Positions 7,829 through 16,071 of a stretch of 55,947 nucleotides of DNA are shown here, piece by piece. The notes beneath the pieces are model-generated. The model was not told the DNA's origin. It did no database searches and saw only the letters and a list, made by a program, of their open reading frames with translations. The stretch spans positions 1 through 55,947 of the forward strand of contig NZ_MECK01000212.1 in assembly GCF_014596465.1 (NCBI RefSeq), written 5' to 3'. Position 1 is the first letter of the stretch. The number at the start of each line of letters is the position of its first letter. This DNA comes from Streptomyces sp. CBMA123 (GTDB lineage: Bacteria; Actinomycetota; Actinomycetes; Streptomycetales; Streptomycetaceae). The translations under genes and the position numbers were made by a program.

Positions 7829-9336
7829 GCGTCACCTGGGTGCTGCGCCCCGAGCCCGGCCCCGAGGTCGAGGCCGTCGTACGGCCGGTGCGGGTCGGCG
7901 AGCTGCCCGCCGAGCTGCCCGCCGCGTTCCTCGCCGGTACCGGGTTCAGCGGCCAGGTGGGCGAGGTGCTGCAGCTGCCCGGCACTCCGGTGACCGTGCT
8001 GCTCGGCGTCGGGCCGCGGGCCCGGCCGGACCGTGCGGCGGACCGGGAAGCGGACCGGGAAGCGGACCGGAGCCCGGACCGGGGCGCCGTCCGGGCGGCG
8101 GCCGCCGGGCTGGCCCGGGCCGTCTGCGCCTACCGGCGGCTGGCCGTCCACCCGCCGGGCCCGGACCTGCGGCCGCTGGTCGAGGGCTACCTGCTCGGCG
8201 GCTACCGGTTCACCCGGTACCGCAGCGGTGCGGCCGCGCCGGCCGACCAGCTCGTCGAGGTGCTCACTCCCGAGACTCCGGACGCCACCCGCGGCCTGTT
8301 CGAGGGCCGTCGGCTGGGCGAAGCCGTCCTCCTGGCCAGGGACCTGGTCAACGAACCGGGTGAGGCCCTCACCCCGCCCGCGTTCGCCGCAGCCGCGGCC
8401 GAGGTCGCCGCGGCGACCGGGCTGTCGTGCGAGGTCTGGGAGGGCCCGCGGATCGCCGAGGAGCGGCTGGGCGGCCTGCTCGGGGTCAGCCGGGGCTCCC
8501 TGCTGCCGCCCAGGCTGGTCAAGCTGGGCTACCGGCCGCCCGGCTGGACGGAGCGGGCCGAAGGAACGGCGGGGACGGCGGGGACGGCGGCGCCCGCACG
8601 GATCGCGCTGGTCGGCAAGGGCGTCACCTTCGACGCCGGCGGCCTCTCCCTCAAGCCCAACGCGCACCTGGCCGGGATGAAGGCCGACATGGCCGGAGCG
8701 GCCGCCGTCCTCGGGGCGATGTCCGTGCTGGACGCGCTGAACTGCCCCGTCGCGGTGGACGCCTGGCTGCCGCTCACCGAGAACATGCCCAACGCCGACC
8801 CGATCCGGGTCGGCGACGTCCTGGTGATGCGCAACGGCACCACCGTCGAGATCTGCCACGCGGACGCCGAGGGACGGCTGATCATGGCCGACGCGCTGGT
8901 CCTGGCCGGCGAGACCGAACCGCAGGCGATCGTCGACATCGCCACCCTCACCGACGCCGCCGCGATCGCCCTGGGCCGCAAGGTCGCCGCACTGATGGGC
9001 ACCGACGACGCCCTGGTGGAGCGCCTGCGCGCGGCCGGCGCCCGGGCCGGCGAGCCGCTCTGGCCGCTGCCGCTCCCCGAGGCGTACCGGCCCCAGCTCC
9101 GCTCCCGGGTCGCCGACCTGGTCAACTACACCCTCGGCACCCGGCACGGCACCGCACTGCTCGCCGGCCACTTCCTCCGTGCGTTCGTGCCGCCCGGCAT
9201 CCCCTGGGCCCACCTCGACATCCAGGGCACCGCCCTCTCCGACGGGACGGAGGCCGAATGGGTCGCCGGCGCCAGCGGCTTCGGCGTCCGCACCCTGGCC
9301 GAGTTCCTGGTCGGCCACCCGCGCCCGTCCGCCTGA
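7825..9336 (+). CDS. M17 leucyl aminopeptidase, likely leader-trimming
   Basis: A 503-residue protein, start GTG 7825 in a GTGA overlap. The C-terminal catalytic domain has all M17 residues: Lys265 and Asp270 in GKGVTFDAGG, Lys277, Asp288 in MKADMAG, and Asp347, Glu349 and Arg351 in HADAEGRL (usual form NTDAEGRL). M17 enzymes are two-metal aminopeptidases. The N-terminal domain (1-160) is divergent and contains a short DREA repeat near 70-85. A family member, BotP, processes the bottromycin precursor, so a role in trimming the 5076 peptide is plausible. The gene is terminal in the operon. Catalysis is well supported; the substrate is inferred. Confidence 0.85.
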   Translation: MSVTWVLRPEPGPEVEAVVRPVRVGELPAELPAAFLAGTGFSGQVGEVLQLPGTPVTVLLGVGPRARPDRAADREADREADRSPDRGAVRAAAAGLARAVCAYRRLAVHPPGPDLRPLVEGYLLGGYRFTRYRSGAAAPADQLVEVLTPETPDATRGLFEGRRLGEAVLLARDLVNEPGEALTPPAFAAAAAEVAAATGLSCEVWEGPRIAEERLGGLLGVSRGSLLPPRLVKLGYRPPGWTERAEGTAGTAGTAAPARIALVGKGVTFDAGGLSLKPNAHLAGMKADMAGAAAVLGAMSVLDALNCPVAVDAWLPLTENMPNADPIRVGDVLVMRNGTTVEICHADAEGRLIMADALVLAGETEPQAIVDIATLTDAAAIALGRKVAALMGTDDALVERLRAAGARAGEPLWPLPLPEAYRPQLRSRVADLVNYTLGTRHGTALLAGHFLRAFVPPGIPWAHLDIQGTALSDGTEAEWVAGASGFGVRTLAEFLVGHPRPSA

Positions 9337-9377
9337 CGCACCCGACCCGACTCGCTCACCCGTCCGCCCGACCACGC

Positions 9378-9430
9378 GAAGCAGCACGAAGCAGTACGAA
9401 GCAGTACGAAGTGGCGTGGAGTGGCGTGGA
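9378..9430 (+). repeat. short tandem repeats downstream of the M17 gene
   Basis: Three copies of the 10-mer GAAGCAGYAC (9378-9407) are followed by two copies of GTGGCGTGGA (9411-9430). They lie in the 197-base gap before the flavin oxidoreductase gene. I see no clear promoter or hairpin in the rest of that gap. Confidence 0.6.
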
Positions 9431-9533
9431 TCACGGCGGGTTCCGGGCGGAGGACGAAATGCGGGAGCCCTCGCGGTGGTTGGCACCGGCGATCAGGAAG
9501 TCCCGGCGCACCACCGCTACCCGCGAGGAACCC

Positions 9534-10661
9534 ATGACCGTCACCGAGCCCGTCGCCTCCCGCGCGGCCGCACTCCTCTCCCGGCCCACCACCATCAACG
9601 GGCTGACCGTCCCCAACCGCATCGTCATGGCGCCGATGACGCGCCAGTTCTCCCCGGGCGGCGTGCCCGGCGAGGACGTGCGCGCGTACTACGCCCGCCG
9701 CGCCGCCGCGGGCGTCGGCCTGATCGTCACCGAGGGAACGTACGTCGGCCACGAGTCCGCCGGCCAGAGCGACTCCATCCCGCGCTTCCACGGCGAGGAG
9801 CAGCTCGCCGGGTGGGCCGAGGTCGCCGAGTCCGTCCACGCGGCGGGCGGCACCATCGTCCCGCAGCTGTGGCACATCGGCATGGTCCGCAAGCAGGGCG
9901 ACCCGCCGATCGCCGACGCCCCGGCCATCGGCCCCTCCGGCATCCGGCTCGACGGCACCGAGGGCGCCGGCCGGGCGATGACCCCGGCCGACCTGGATGC
10001 CGTCATCGGCGCCTTCGCCGAGGCCGCCGCGGCCGCCGAGCGGATCGGCTTCGACGGCGTCGAGCTGCACGGCGCCCACGGCTACCTGCTCGACCAGTTC
10101 CTCTGGGCCCGCACCAACCGCCGCACCGACGCCTACGGCGGCGACCCGGTCGCCCGGACGAAGTTCACCGCCGAGCTGGTCGCCGCCGTCCGCGCCGCCG
10201 TCTCCCCCGAGTTCCCGGTGATCTTCCGCTACTCGCAGTGGAAGGCGGAGAACTACGAGGCCCGCCTCGCCGAGACCCCGCAGGAGCTGGAGGCGATCCT
10301 CACCCCGCTCGCCGAGGCCGGGGTCGACGCCTTCCACGCCTCGACCCGCCGCTACTGGGTGCCCGAGTTCGACGGTTCCGACCTCAACCTGGCGGGCTGG
10401 ACCAAGAAGCTCACCGGCCGGCCCACCATCACCGTCGGCTCGGTCGGCCTGGCCGGCGACGTCACCGCCGCCTTCGCCGGGCAGGGCTCCGACACCGCCG
10501 GCATCGACAACCTGCTCGACCGCCTGGAGCGCGACGAGTTCGACCTGGTCGCCGTCGGCCGCGCCCTGCTCCAGGACCCGGAGTGGGCCGCCAAGGTCCT
10601 CGCCGACCGCGTCGCCGAGCTGCGCCCGTACGACGCCGCCGCCGTCCGCACCCTGAGCTGA
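9534..10661 (+). CDS. old-yellow-enzyme family NADH:flavin oxidoreductase
   Basis: A 375-residue FMN-dependent TIM-barrel enzyme. Visible signatures are NRIVMAPMTRQ near the N terminus, TEGTYV and PQLWHIG, the substrate-binding ELHGAHGYLLDQFLW block, and TNRRTDAYGG. VGRALLQDPEW at the C terminus completes the phosphate-binding region. Old yellow enzymes reduce activated alkenes (enals, quinones, maleimides). Start ATG 9534 has GAGGAA seven bases upstream. The gene is monocistronic between repeat-containing gaps. A detoxification role would fit the nearby DJ-1/aldehyde dehydrogenase fusion, but no shared regulation is visible. Confidence 0.9.
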   Translation: MTVTEPVASRAAALLSRPTTINGLTVPNRIVMAPMTRQFSPGGVPGEDVRAYYARRAAAGVGLIVTEGTYVGHESAGQSDSIPRFHGEEQLAGWAEVAESVHAAGGTIVPQLWHIGMVRKQGDPPIADAPAIGPSGIRLDGTEGAGRAMTPADLDAVIGAFAEAAAAAERIGFDGVELHGAHGYLLDQFLWARTNRRTDAYGGDPVARTKFTAELVAAVRAAVSPEFPVIFRYSQWKAENYEARLAETPQELEAILTPLAEAGVDAFHASTRRYWVPEFDGSDLNLAGWTKKLTGRPTITVGSVGLAGDVTAAFAGQGSDTAGIDNLLDRLERDEFDLVAVGRALLQDPEWAAKVLADRVAELRPYDAAAVRTLS

Positions 10662-10679
10662 CCGGCGCCGGCGCCGCCC

Positions 10680-10707
10680 GGCGTCCGGCGTCCGGCGTCC
10701 GGCGTCC
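10680..10707 (+). repeat. four tandem GGCGTCC heptamers
   Basis: Four perfect copies of GGCGTCC begin 18 bases after the oxidoreductase stop, next to a GGCGCC palindromic stretch at 10664-10676. No function is evident; this is probably polymerase-slippage sequence. Confidence 0.6.
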
Positions 10708-10860
10708 GGCGGGGGGATCGACCGATCCCGCCACCGGGCGCCGGGCCGCGCCGCAGGCAGCACGCCGGGGACCTGGAGCGCCTTCTCGCTCTCCGCCCCG
10801 ACCGGTCCGCGCGAGGTCACCGATCGGCCGAACTGCGCTCCTGGCAGGCCGACATGAACA

Positions 10861-10890
10861 CTTCACCGACCGCGGTGACCGTGTTAGCGT
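10861..10890 (+). promoter_or_regulatory. promoter with operator-like dyad, probably leaderless transcript
   Basis: A -10 like TAGCGT (10885-10890) lies 18 bases after CTTCAC (10861-10866). Only seven bases separate the -10 from the ATG at 10898 and no ribosome site is present, so the mRNA probably starts at or next to the ATG. Between the hexamers is a perfect dyad TCACCG (10863-10868), ACCG, CGGTGA (10873-10878), a likely repressor site. Confidence 0.45.
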
Positions 10891-10897
10891 CCGTCGG

Positions 10898-12997
10898 ATG
10901 TCGAGGATTCTGGTCACCGATCTGGACGGCACCCTGCTCGGCGGCACCCGGGAGGACCGGAGCCGATTACGGGACTCGCTGGCCCGCCACCCCGAGGTGA
11001 CCACCGTCTTCGCCACCGGACGCGGAATCGCCTCGATCCGCGAGGTGCTCCGCGACCCGCTCGTCCCCCGCCCCCGGTGGATCATCGCCGATGTCGGCGC
11101 CACCGTCCTCGACGGCACCGACCTCACCCCCGTCGACCCCGTCCAGGAGCAGCTGCGGGCCGGCTGGCCGGGCCCGGACCGGATCCGCACCGCGCTGCGC
11201 GGGTTCCCCGGGCTCGTGTACCAGCACGGTGTCCGCCAGGACGGGCGGTGCTCCTACCACCTCCCGCCGGACGGGCTCACCCCGGAGCTCACCGCGGCCG
11301 TCGGCGCCCTCGGCTGCGCCTGGGAGTACTCGGCGGACCGCTACTTCGACGTCCTGCCGCCCGGAGCCTCCAAGGGCAACGCGCTACGGGCCCTGGCCAC
11401 CAAACTGGGCTGGCAGCCCGAGCAGATCCTGGTCGCCGGGGACTCCCTCAACGACCTCTCGCTGTTCCGCGTCGGCACCCACGCGGTAGTCGTCGCCGGG
11501 GCCGAACCGGCTCTGCTCACCGCCCTCGCCGGCCGCCCCCTCGTGCAGCGCCCCGACCGGCCCGGTGCCGCCGGCATCCACGCGGCGCTGCGCACGCTCG
11601 GCTGGACCTCCGGGGAGGCCTCCGCCGCACCCACGCCCGTCGGCTCGCACTCGCTCGTGGTCGCCTACCACCGCCCTCCCCTGCACTGGAACGGCGAGAG
11701 CTGGCAGCCGCCCAGCAGCCCCAACGGCATCCTGCCCACCCTGACCAGCGCCTTCGCCGACGACCTGCCCGGCGTCTGGGTCACCGCCCGCACCGGCCGC
11801 GACCGGCACGCCCCGCTCCCGCCCCCCGTCTCCGCCCCGCCGATGGCCGCCGTACCCGTCGACCCGGCCACCTGGAGCGGCTACTTCCACCGCGCCTGCA
11901 AGGAGACGCTCTGGCCGGTCCTGATGTCCGAACCGGACCGGGCCGTCTTCGACGAGCGCGCCTGGGCCGACTACCGCGCCGTCAACGCAAGCTTCGCCCG
12001 GCGGATCAGCGCCCAGGCCGCTCCCGGAGCGACCGTCTGGCTGCACGACTACAACCTCTGGCTCGTCCCCGGCCTGCTCCGCCGCACCCGGCCCGACCTC
12101 AGGACCGGGCTGTTCCACCACACCCCGTTCCCCGACCCGGAGACCTTCGCCGCCCTCCCCGTGGCCGCCGAACTGCGCTCCTCGCTCGCCCGCCTGGACT
12201 GGGCCGGATTCCACACCGAGGCCTTCGCCGAGCGCTTCCGCCGGACCCTGGCGGGCCTCCCCCGCGTGCCGCGCACCGGCGTCCACCCGCTCGGCATCGA
12301 CCGGCGGGCCGTCGAGGGGCTCGCCCGGCTGTGCGCTCCGCGCCGCCGGCCGGGCGGCCGGCGCGTGGTGCTCTCCGTCGAGCGCCTCGACTACGCCAAG
12401 GCCCCGGTCCAGAAGGTCGACGCCGTCAACCTCCTGCTCGCCCGCCGCCCCGACCTGCACGGCCGGCTCGTCTTCCGCCTCGTCTGCCCGCCGCCCGAAC
12501 CCGGCATCACCGCGTACGAGACCACCCGCCGGGAGCTCGAACGACGCGTCGAGGAGACCAACGCGCGCTGGCGCTGCGGTGGTTGGCAGCCGGTCGACTA
12601 CCTGCCGCAGCGCCTGTCCAGCGCCGAGGTGGTCGACCAGTACCTCGCCGCGGAGGTCCTCTGGGTCACCTCCCTCCAGGACGGCATGAACCTCACCGCC
12701 AAGGAGTTCGTCGCCGCCCGCGCCGCGCTCCCCGGCGATGCCGCCGACGCCTCCTGCGCCTGCGACCCGGGCGTCCTCGTCCTGTCCCGCCATGCCGGCG
12801 CCGCGGCCGAACTCGGCGAGGCCGCCCTGCTCACCGACCCCCGCTCCCCCGAGGACCTCACCACCATGCTCGCTCGCGCCCTCGACCTGCCCCCGGCCGA
12901 ACGCCGCACCCGGATGACCCGCCTCTCCACCCTGCTCGGCCACACCCGCCCCACCGACTGGGCCCGCCAGATCCTGGACGCCATCCGGAGCACCTGA
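10898..12997 (+). CDS. HAD phosphatase-GT20 synthase fusion (glucosylglycerol/trehalose-phosphate type)
   Basis: A 699-residue two-domain enzyme. Residues 1-245 are a HAD-IIB phosphatase: DLDGT with Asp8 and Asp10, FATGRG, SKGNAL and the GDSLNDLSLF motif. Residues 250-699 are a GT20 glycosyltransferase: HDYNLWLVPGLLRR, FHHTPFP, SVERLDYAKAP and DGMNLTAKEFVAA. GT20 enzymes make trehalose-6-phosphate or glucosylglycerol-phosphate, and a phosphatase removes the phosphate. The N-phosphatase/C-synthase order matches the glucosylglycerol GgpPS type known in some bacteria better than the usual OtsA plus OtsB pair. The polyol or sugar acceptor cannot be told from sequence. A compatible-solute role is inferred. 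Confidence 0.8.
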   Translation: MSRILVTDLDGTLLGGTREDRSRLRDSLARHPEVTTVFATGRGIASIREVLRDPLVPRPRWIIADVGATVLDGTDLTPVDPVQEQLRAGWPGPDRIRTALRGFPGLVYQHGVRQDGRCSYHLPPDGLTPELTAAVGALGCAWEYSADRYFDVLPPGASKGNALRALATKLGWQPEQILVAGDSLNDLSLFRVGTHAVVVAGAEPALLTALAGRPLVQRPDRPGAAGIHAALRTLGWTSGEASAAPTPVGSHSLVVAYHRPPLHWNGESWQPPSSPNGILPTLTSAFADDLPGVWVTARTGRDRHAPLPPPVSAPPMAAVPVDPATWSGYFHRACKETLWPVLMSEPDRAVFDERAWADYRAVNASFARRISAQAAPGATVWLHDYNLWLVPGLLRRTRPDLRTGLFHHTPFPDPETFAALPVAAELRSSLARLDWAGFHTEAFAERFRRTLAGLPRVPRTGVHPLGIDRRAVEGLARLCAPRRRPGGRRVVLSVERLDYAKAPVQKVDAVNLLLARRPDLHGRLVFRLVCPPPEPGITAYETTRRELERRVEETNARWRCGGWQPVDYLPQRLSSAEVVDQYLAAEVLWVTSLQDGMNLTAKEFVAARAALPGDAADASCACDPGVLVLSRHAGAAAELGEAALLTDPRSPEDLTTMLARALDLPPAERRTRMTRLSTLLGHTRPTDWARQILDAIRST

Positions 12998-13018
12998 CCC
13001 GCCGCGCCGGTACTCGGA

Positions 13019-13468
13019 TCAGTCGTCGGCGGCGCCGGGGCCGGCCGGGTAGAGGTGGCCGAGGAGGCGGTGGAGGGTGCGGCGGTCGCGGTCGGGGAGC
13101 TCGTCGAGGCCGCTGAGGGTGGTCAGCAGTTCGGCGCGGATCTCGTGGACGGTGCGCTCGCCGTCCCCGGTCAGAGTCACCCGCTTGATCCGCCGGTCGG
13201 CGGGGTCGACCTCGCGGCGGACCAGACCCTGGGCCTCCAGGCGGTCGACGATGCCGGTGACGTTGGAGGCGTCGCAGGCGAGCAGGTCGGCGAGGGTCCG
13301 CATGGGCATCGGGCGCCGGAGCAGGCTCAGCATCTTGCCCTGCATCAGGGTGAGGCCGCGGGCGGCCGCCACGGTGGAGAAGCTCCGGTAGTACCCGGCT
13401 GCGGCCCGGGCGAGCTGGTCCATCAGCTCGACGGAGGTGGGCACGGCGGGCGGGTCGGTGCTGGTCAT
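13019..13468 (-). CDS. MarR-family transcriptional regulator
   Basis: A 149-residue winged-helix regulator. The recognition part reads ADLLACDASNVTGIVDRLEAQGLV, followed by the wing DPADRRIKRVTLTGDG, both characteristic of MarR. ATG 13468 is chosen because residues upstream are not protein-like and it lies in line with the operator region. It is divergent from the DJ-1/aldehyde dehydrogenase gene and probably represses both. MarR proteins of this kind sense phenolics, quinones or oxidants; a Cys is present in the recognition region (LLACDAS). Its 3' end converges on the GT20 gene with a 21-base gap. Confidence 0.85.
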   Translation of the reverse strand: MTSTDPPAVPTSVELMDQLARAAAGYYRSFSTVAAARGLTLMQGKMLSLLRRPMPMRTLADLLACDASNVTGIVDRLEAQGLVRREVDPADRRIKRVTLTGDGERTVHEIRAELLTTLSGLDELPDRDRRTLHRLLGHLYPAGPGAADD

Positions 13469-13491
13469 GGGTCGAGTGTAGGCACCATTGG

Positions 13492-13545
13492 TTGACATCC
13501 TCAACCATCGGGCCTACCGTCGACCGTACTACTTGAGGACTTCAA
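13492..13545 (+). promoter_or_regulatory. two MarR-type operators (TTGA-N5-TCAA)
   Basis: TTGA-N5-TCAA occurs at 13492-13504, where the arms extend to GGTTGA/TCAACC, and again at 13533-13545. Their centres are 41 bases apart, about four helical turns, so dimers would bind the same face. They sit between the divergent MarR and DJ-1/ALDH starts, matching the usual MarR operator form. Confidence 0.65.
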
Positions 13546-13580
13546 CCATCGATGCCCTCAACTCATCCTGGAGCAGCACC

Positions 13581-15578
13581 ATGACCGCCGCCCTCTTCGT
13601 CGTCACCGGCGCCACCCACTGGACCCTCGCCGACGGCACCACCCACCCGACCGGCTACTGGGCCGAGGAACTCGCCGAGCCGCACCGCGTCTTCCGTGAG
13701 GCCGGCTACGAGATCACCATCGCCACGCCCGGCGGCGTCCCGGCCACCGTCGACCGCGCCAGCCTGACCGCCGCGGCCAACGGGAGCCAGGAACGGGCCG
13801 AGGCCGTCGCCGCGTACCTGGACTCCCTCCGGGCCTCGCTCGACGGCCCCGCCGTGCTGGAGGAGGTCGACCCCGACGCCTACGACCTGGTCTTCTACCC
13901 CGGCGGCCACGGCCCGATGGAGGACCTCGCGGTCGACGAGGCGTCCGGCCGGATCCTCACCCGCACCCTCGACGCGGGCCGGCCGCTGGGCGTGGTCTGC
14001 CACGCGCCCGCCGCCCTGCTGGCCGCGCGGCGCGAGGACGGCAGCTGGCCGTTCGCCGGCTACCGGATGACCGCCTTCACCAACGCCGAGGAGAGCGCGG
14101 CCGGCCTGGCCGACGGCGCCCCGTGGCTGCTCCAGGACCGCCTGGTCGAGCTGGACGCCGACTTCGCCGAAGCCGCCCCCTTCGCCCCGCACACCGTCGT
14201 CGACCGCAACCTGTACACCGGGCAGAACCCGGCCTCCTCCACCGCGCTGGCCCACCAGCTGGTCGAGGCCCTCGCCACCGACGCCGCCACCGTCGTGAAG
14301 CGGCTGCGGGCGACCTTCCGGTCCGGTCGCACCAAGCCGCTCGACTGGCGCCTCGGCCAGCTGCGGGCCCTGCGCGCGCTGCTCACCGAGCAGTCGGACG
14401 CGTTCCTCGCCGCACTCGCCGCCGACCTCGGCAAGGGCCCCGTCGAGGCCTACCGCACCGAGGTGGCCTTCACCCTCAACGAGCTCGACCACACGGTGCG
14501 GCACCTGGAGGAGTGGCTGCGCCCGGCGGCCGCCGCCGTCCCCGACGCCTTCCTCCCGGCCCAGGCCCGGGTGGTCCGCGACCCGCTCGGCGTGGTGCTG
14601 GTCATCGCCCCCTGGAACTACCCCCTGCAGCTGGCCCTCGCCCCGCTGGTGGGCGCCCTGGCGGCCGGCAACACCGCCGTGGTCAAGCCCAGCGAGCTGG
14701 CCCCGGCGACCTCGGCGGCCCTCGCCCGCCTGCTGCCCCGCTACCTCGACCGGCACGCCGTCGCCGTGGTCGAGGGAGCCGTCCCGGAGACCACCGCACT
14801 GCTGGAGCAGCGCTTCGACCACGTCTTCTACACCGGCAACGGCGCGGTCGGGCGGATCGTGATGGCGGCCGCCGCCAAGCACCTCACCCCCGTCACCCTC
14901 GAACTCGGCGGCAAGAGCCCGGTCGTGGTCGAGCCCGGCGTCGACCTCGCGGTGACCGCGCAGCGGATCGTCCGGGGCAAGTTCCTCAACGCCGGGCAGA
15001 CCTGCGTCGCCCCCGACTACGTGCTGGCCGTCGGCGACACCGCGGCCCCGCTGGCGGCCGAACTGGCCGCCGCCGTCCGCGCGGCCCACGGCGAGGACCC
15101 GGCCGGCGACCCCGAGTACGGGCGGATCGTCAACGAGCGCCACTTCGACCGGCTCACCGCCCTGCTCGGCGAGGGGCGGACCGTCACCGGCGGCGACCAC
15201 GACCGCGCCGGCCGCTACCTCGCGCCCACCGTGCTCGCTGACGTTCCGCCGACGGCGCCGGTGATGCAGGAGGAGATCTTCGGGCCGATCCTGCCGATCG
15301 TCACCGTGCCCGACCTGGACGCGGCGATCGACTTCGTCAACGAGCGCGACAAGCCGCTCGCGCTGTACGCGTTCACCGAGTCCGAGCGCACCAAGCAGCG
15401 CCTCGCCGAGGAGACCTCGTCCGGTGCGCTCGTCTTCGGGCTGCCCGTGTCGCACCTGGCCGTCCCCGAGCTGCCGTTCGGCGGCGTCGGCGAGAGCGGC
15501 ATGGGCCGCTACCACGGCGCCTACTCCATCGACACGTTCAGCCACCTCAAGGCGGTGCTGGACAAGCCGCTCGGCTGA
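13581..15578 (+). CDS. DJ-1/PfpI-aldehyde dehydrogenase fusion
   Basis: A 665-residue fusion. Residues 1-230 are a DJ-1/Hsp31-type domain with the nucleophile elbow GVVCHAPAAL (Cys139, His140) and FYPGGHGPMEDL. Residues 235-665 are a class-3-like aldehyde dehydrogenase: APWNYPLQL, NAAVVKPSE-like segment, GNGAVG, general base Glu440 in LELGGKSP and nucleophile Cys474 in NAGQTC. No stop or start lies between the domains, so the fusion is in frame. Hsp31-type proteins can convert methylglyoxal or act on modified proteins, and the dehydrogenase oxidises aldehydes, so a two-step reactive-carbonyl defence is plausible. Control by the divergent MarR protein is likely. Two hairpins follow the stop. 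Confidence 0.85.
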   Translation: MTAALFVVTGATHWTLADGTTHPTGYWAEELAEPHRVFREAGYEITIATPGGVPATVDRASLTAAANGSQERAEAVAAYLDSLRASLDGPAVLEEVDPDAYDLVFYPGGHGPMEDLAVDEASGRILTRTLDAGRPLGVVCHAPAALLAARREDGSWPFAGYRMTAFTNAEESAAGLADGAPWLLQDRLVELDADFAEAAPFAPHTVVDRNLYTGQNPASSTALAHQLVEALATDAATVVKRLRATFRSGRTKPLDWRLGQLRALRALLTEQSDAFLAALAADLGKGPVEAYRTEVAFTLNELDHTVRHLEEWLRPAAAAVPDAFLPAQARVVRDPLGVVLVIAPWNYPLQLALAPLVGALAAGNTAVVKPSELAPATSAALARLLPRYLDRHAVAVVEGAVPETTALLEQRFDHVFYTGNGAVGRIVMAAAAKHLTPVTLELGGKSPVVVEPGVDLAVTAQRIVRGKFLNAGQTCVAPDYVLAVGDTAAPLAAELAAAVRAAHGEDPAGDPEYGRIVNERHFDRLTALLGEGRTVTGGDHDRAGRYLAPTVLADVPPTAPVMQEEIFGPILPIVTVPDLDAAIDFVNERDKPLALYAFTESERTKQRLAEETSSGALVFGLPVSHLAVPELPFGGVGESGMGRYHGAYSIDTFSHLKAVLDKPLG

Positions 15579-15618
15579 GCGCGCGAGGCGCGCGCCCGGC
15601 CCGTCCGAGAGACCACCA

Positions 15619-15660
15619 GGCCGCCGTCACGACCGGAATCCCCGGTCCGTGGCGGCGGCC
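15619..15660 (+). terminator. terminator after the DJ-1/ALDH gene
   Basis: An almost perfect long hairpin: GGCCGCCGTCACGACCGG (15619-15636) pairs with CCGGTCCGTGGCGGCGGCC (15642-15660) with a small internal mismatch. Confidence 0.65.
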
Positions 15661-15678
15661 TGGCGCATTGTGGCCGAA

Positions 15679-15700
15679 CCCTCCGCCATTCGGCGGAGGG
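15679..15700 (+). terminator. second hairpin
   Basis: CCCTCCGCC (15679-15687), loop ATTC, GGCGGAGGG (15692-15700). A perfect 9-bp stem 18 bases after the first hairpin; a back-up terminator is likely. Confidence 0.6.
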
Positions 15701-16071
15701 CACACCCCCCGGACGGCGGGTGGCGATTCCGGGCATCTGATCCGCAATCAGACGGGCGCACGTGAAATGTCTTTCCTTCAACTAAAAACCGCGCGGCCGA
15801 AATCCGCCCTTCGCCCTAGCCCAGGGGACCCAATGGGCCTACAGGCTGGATTCCGAAGGTGCATCCTGGTGTTAGCCTTGCTTTCTGACGGACAAACAGC
15901 AAAGAACTCTTTACTTCCCATAAGTTGATCTATGGTCCGGAGCCCCGGCGGGGCCAGCGGCGGAATTCGATTTCCGCGTTCCCGGATCACCCCTCACCTT
16001 CGACCGATCGGGCGGGGTCGCCACGACACGCGACCTCACGCCCGGTCCTCGCATGCCCCGAGCAGGAATTG
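15701..16071 (+). other. upstream region of the lux-like operon
   Basis: About 370 bases without a convincing gene and with lower GC than the surroundings, as expected of a promoter region. A -10 like TAGCCT occurs at 15873-15878, with only a weak TTCCGA at 15851-15856 as -35. If used, it gives an mRNA leader of nearly 190 bases. A 53-codon frame at 15768 has no ribosome site and contains a rare TTA codon; I regard it as chance. Confidence 0.35.

Noticed and set aside
10898..12997. Classical trehalose OtsA/OtsB pair
   Set aside because: It is one fused chain with the phosphatase first; acceptor specificity cannot be taken as glucose-6-phosphate.
15768..15928. 53-codon frame with a TTA codon upstream of the lux-like operon
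   Set aside because: No ribosome site and no protein-like features; it covers the probable promoter region.
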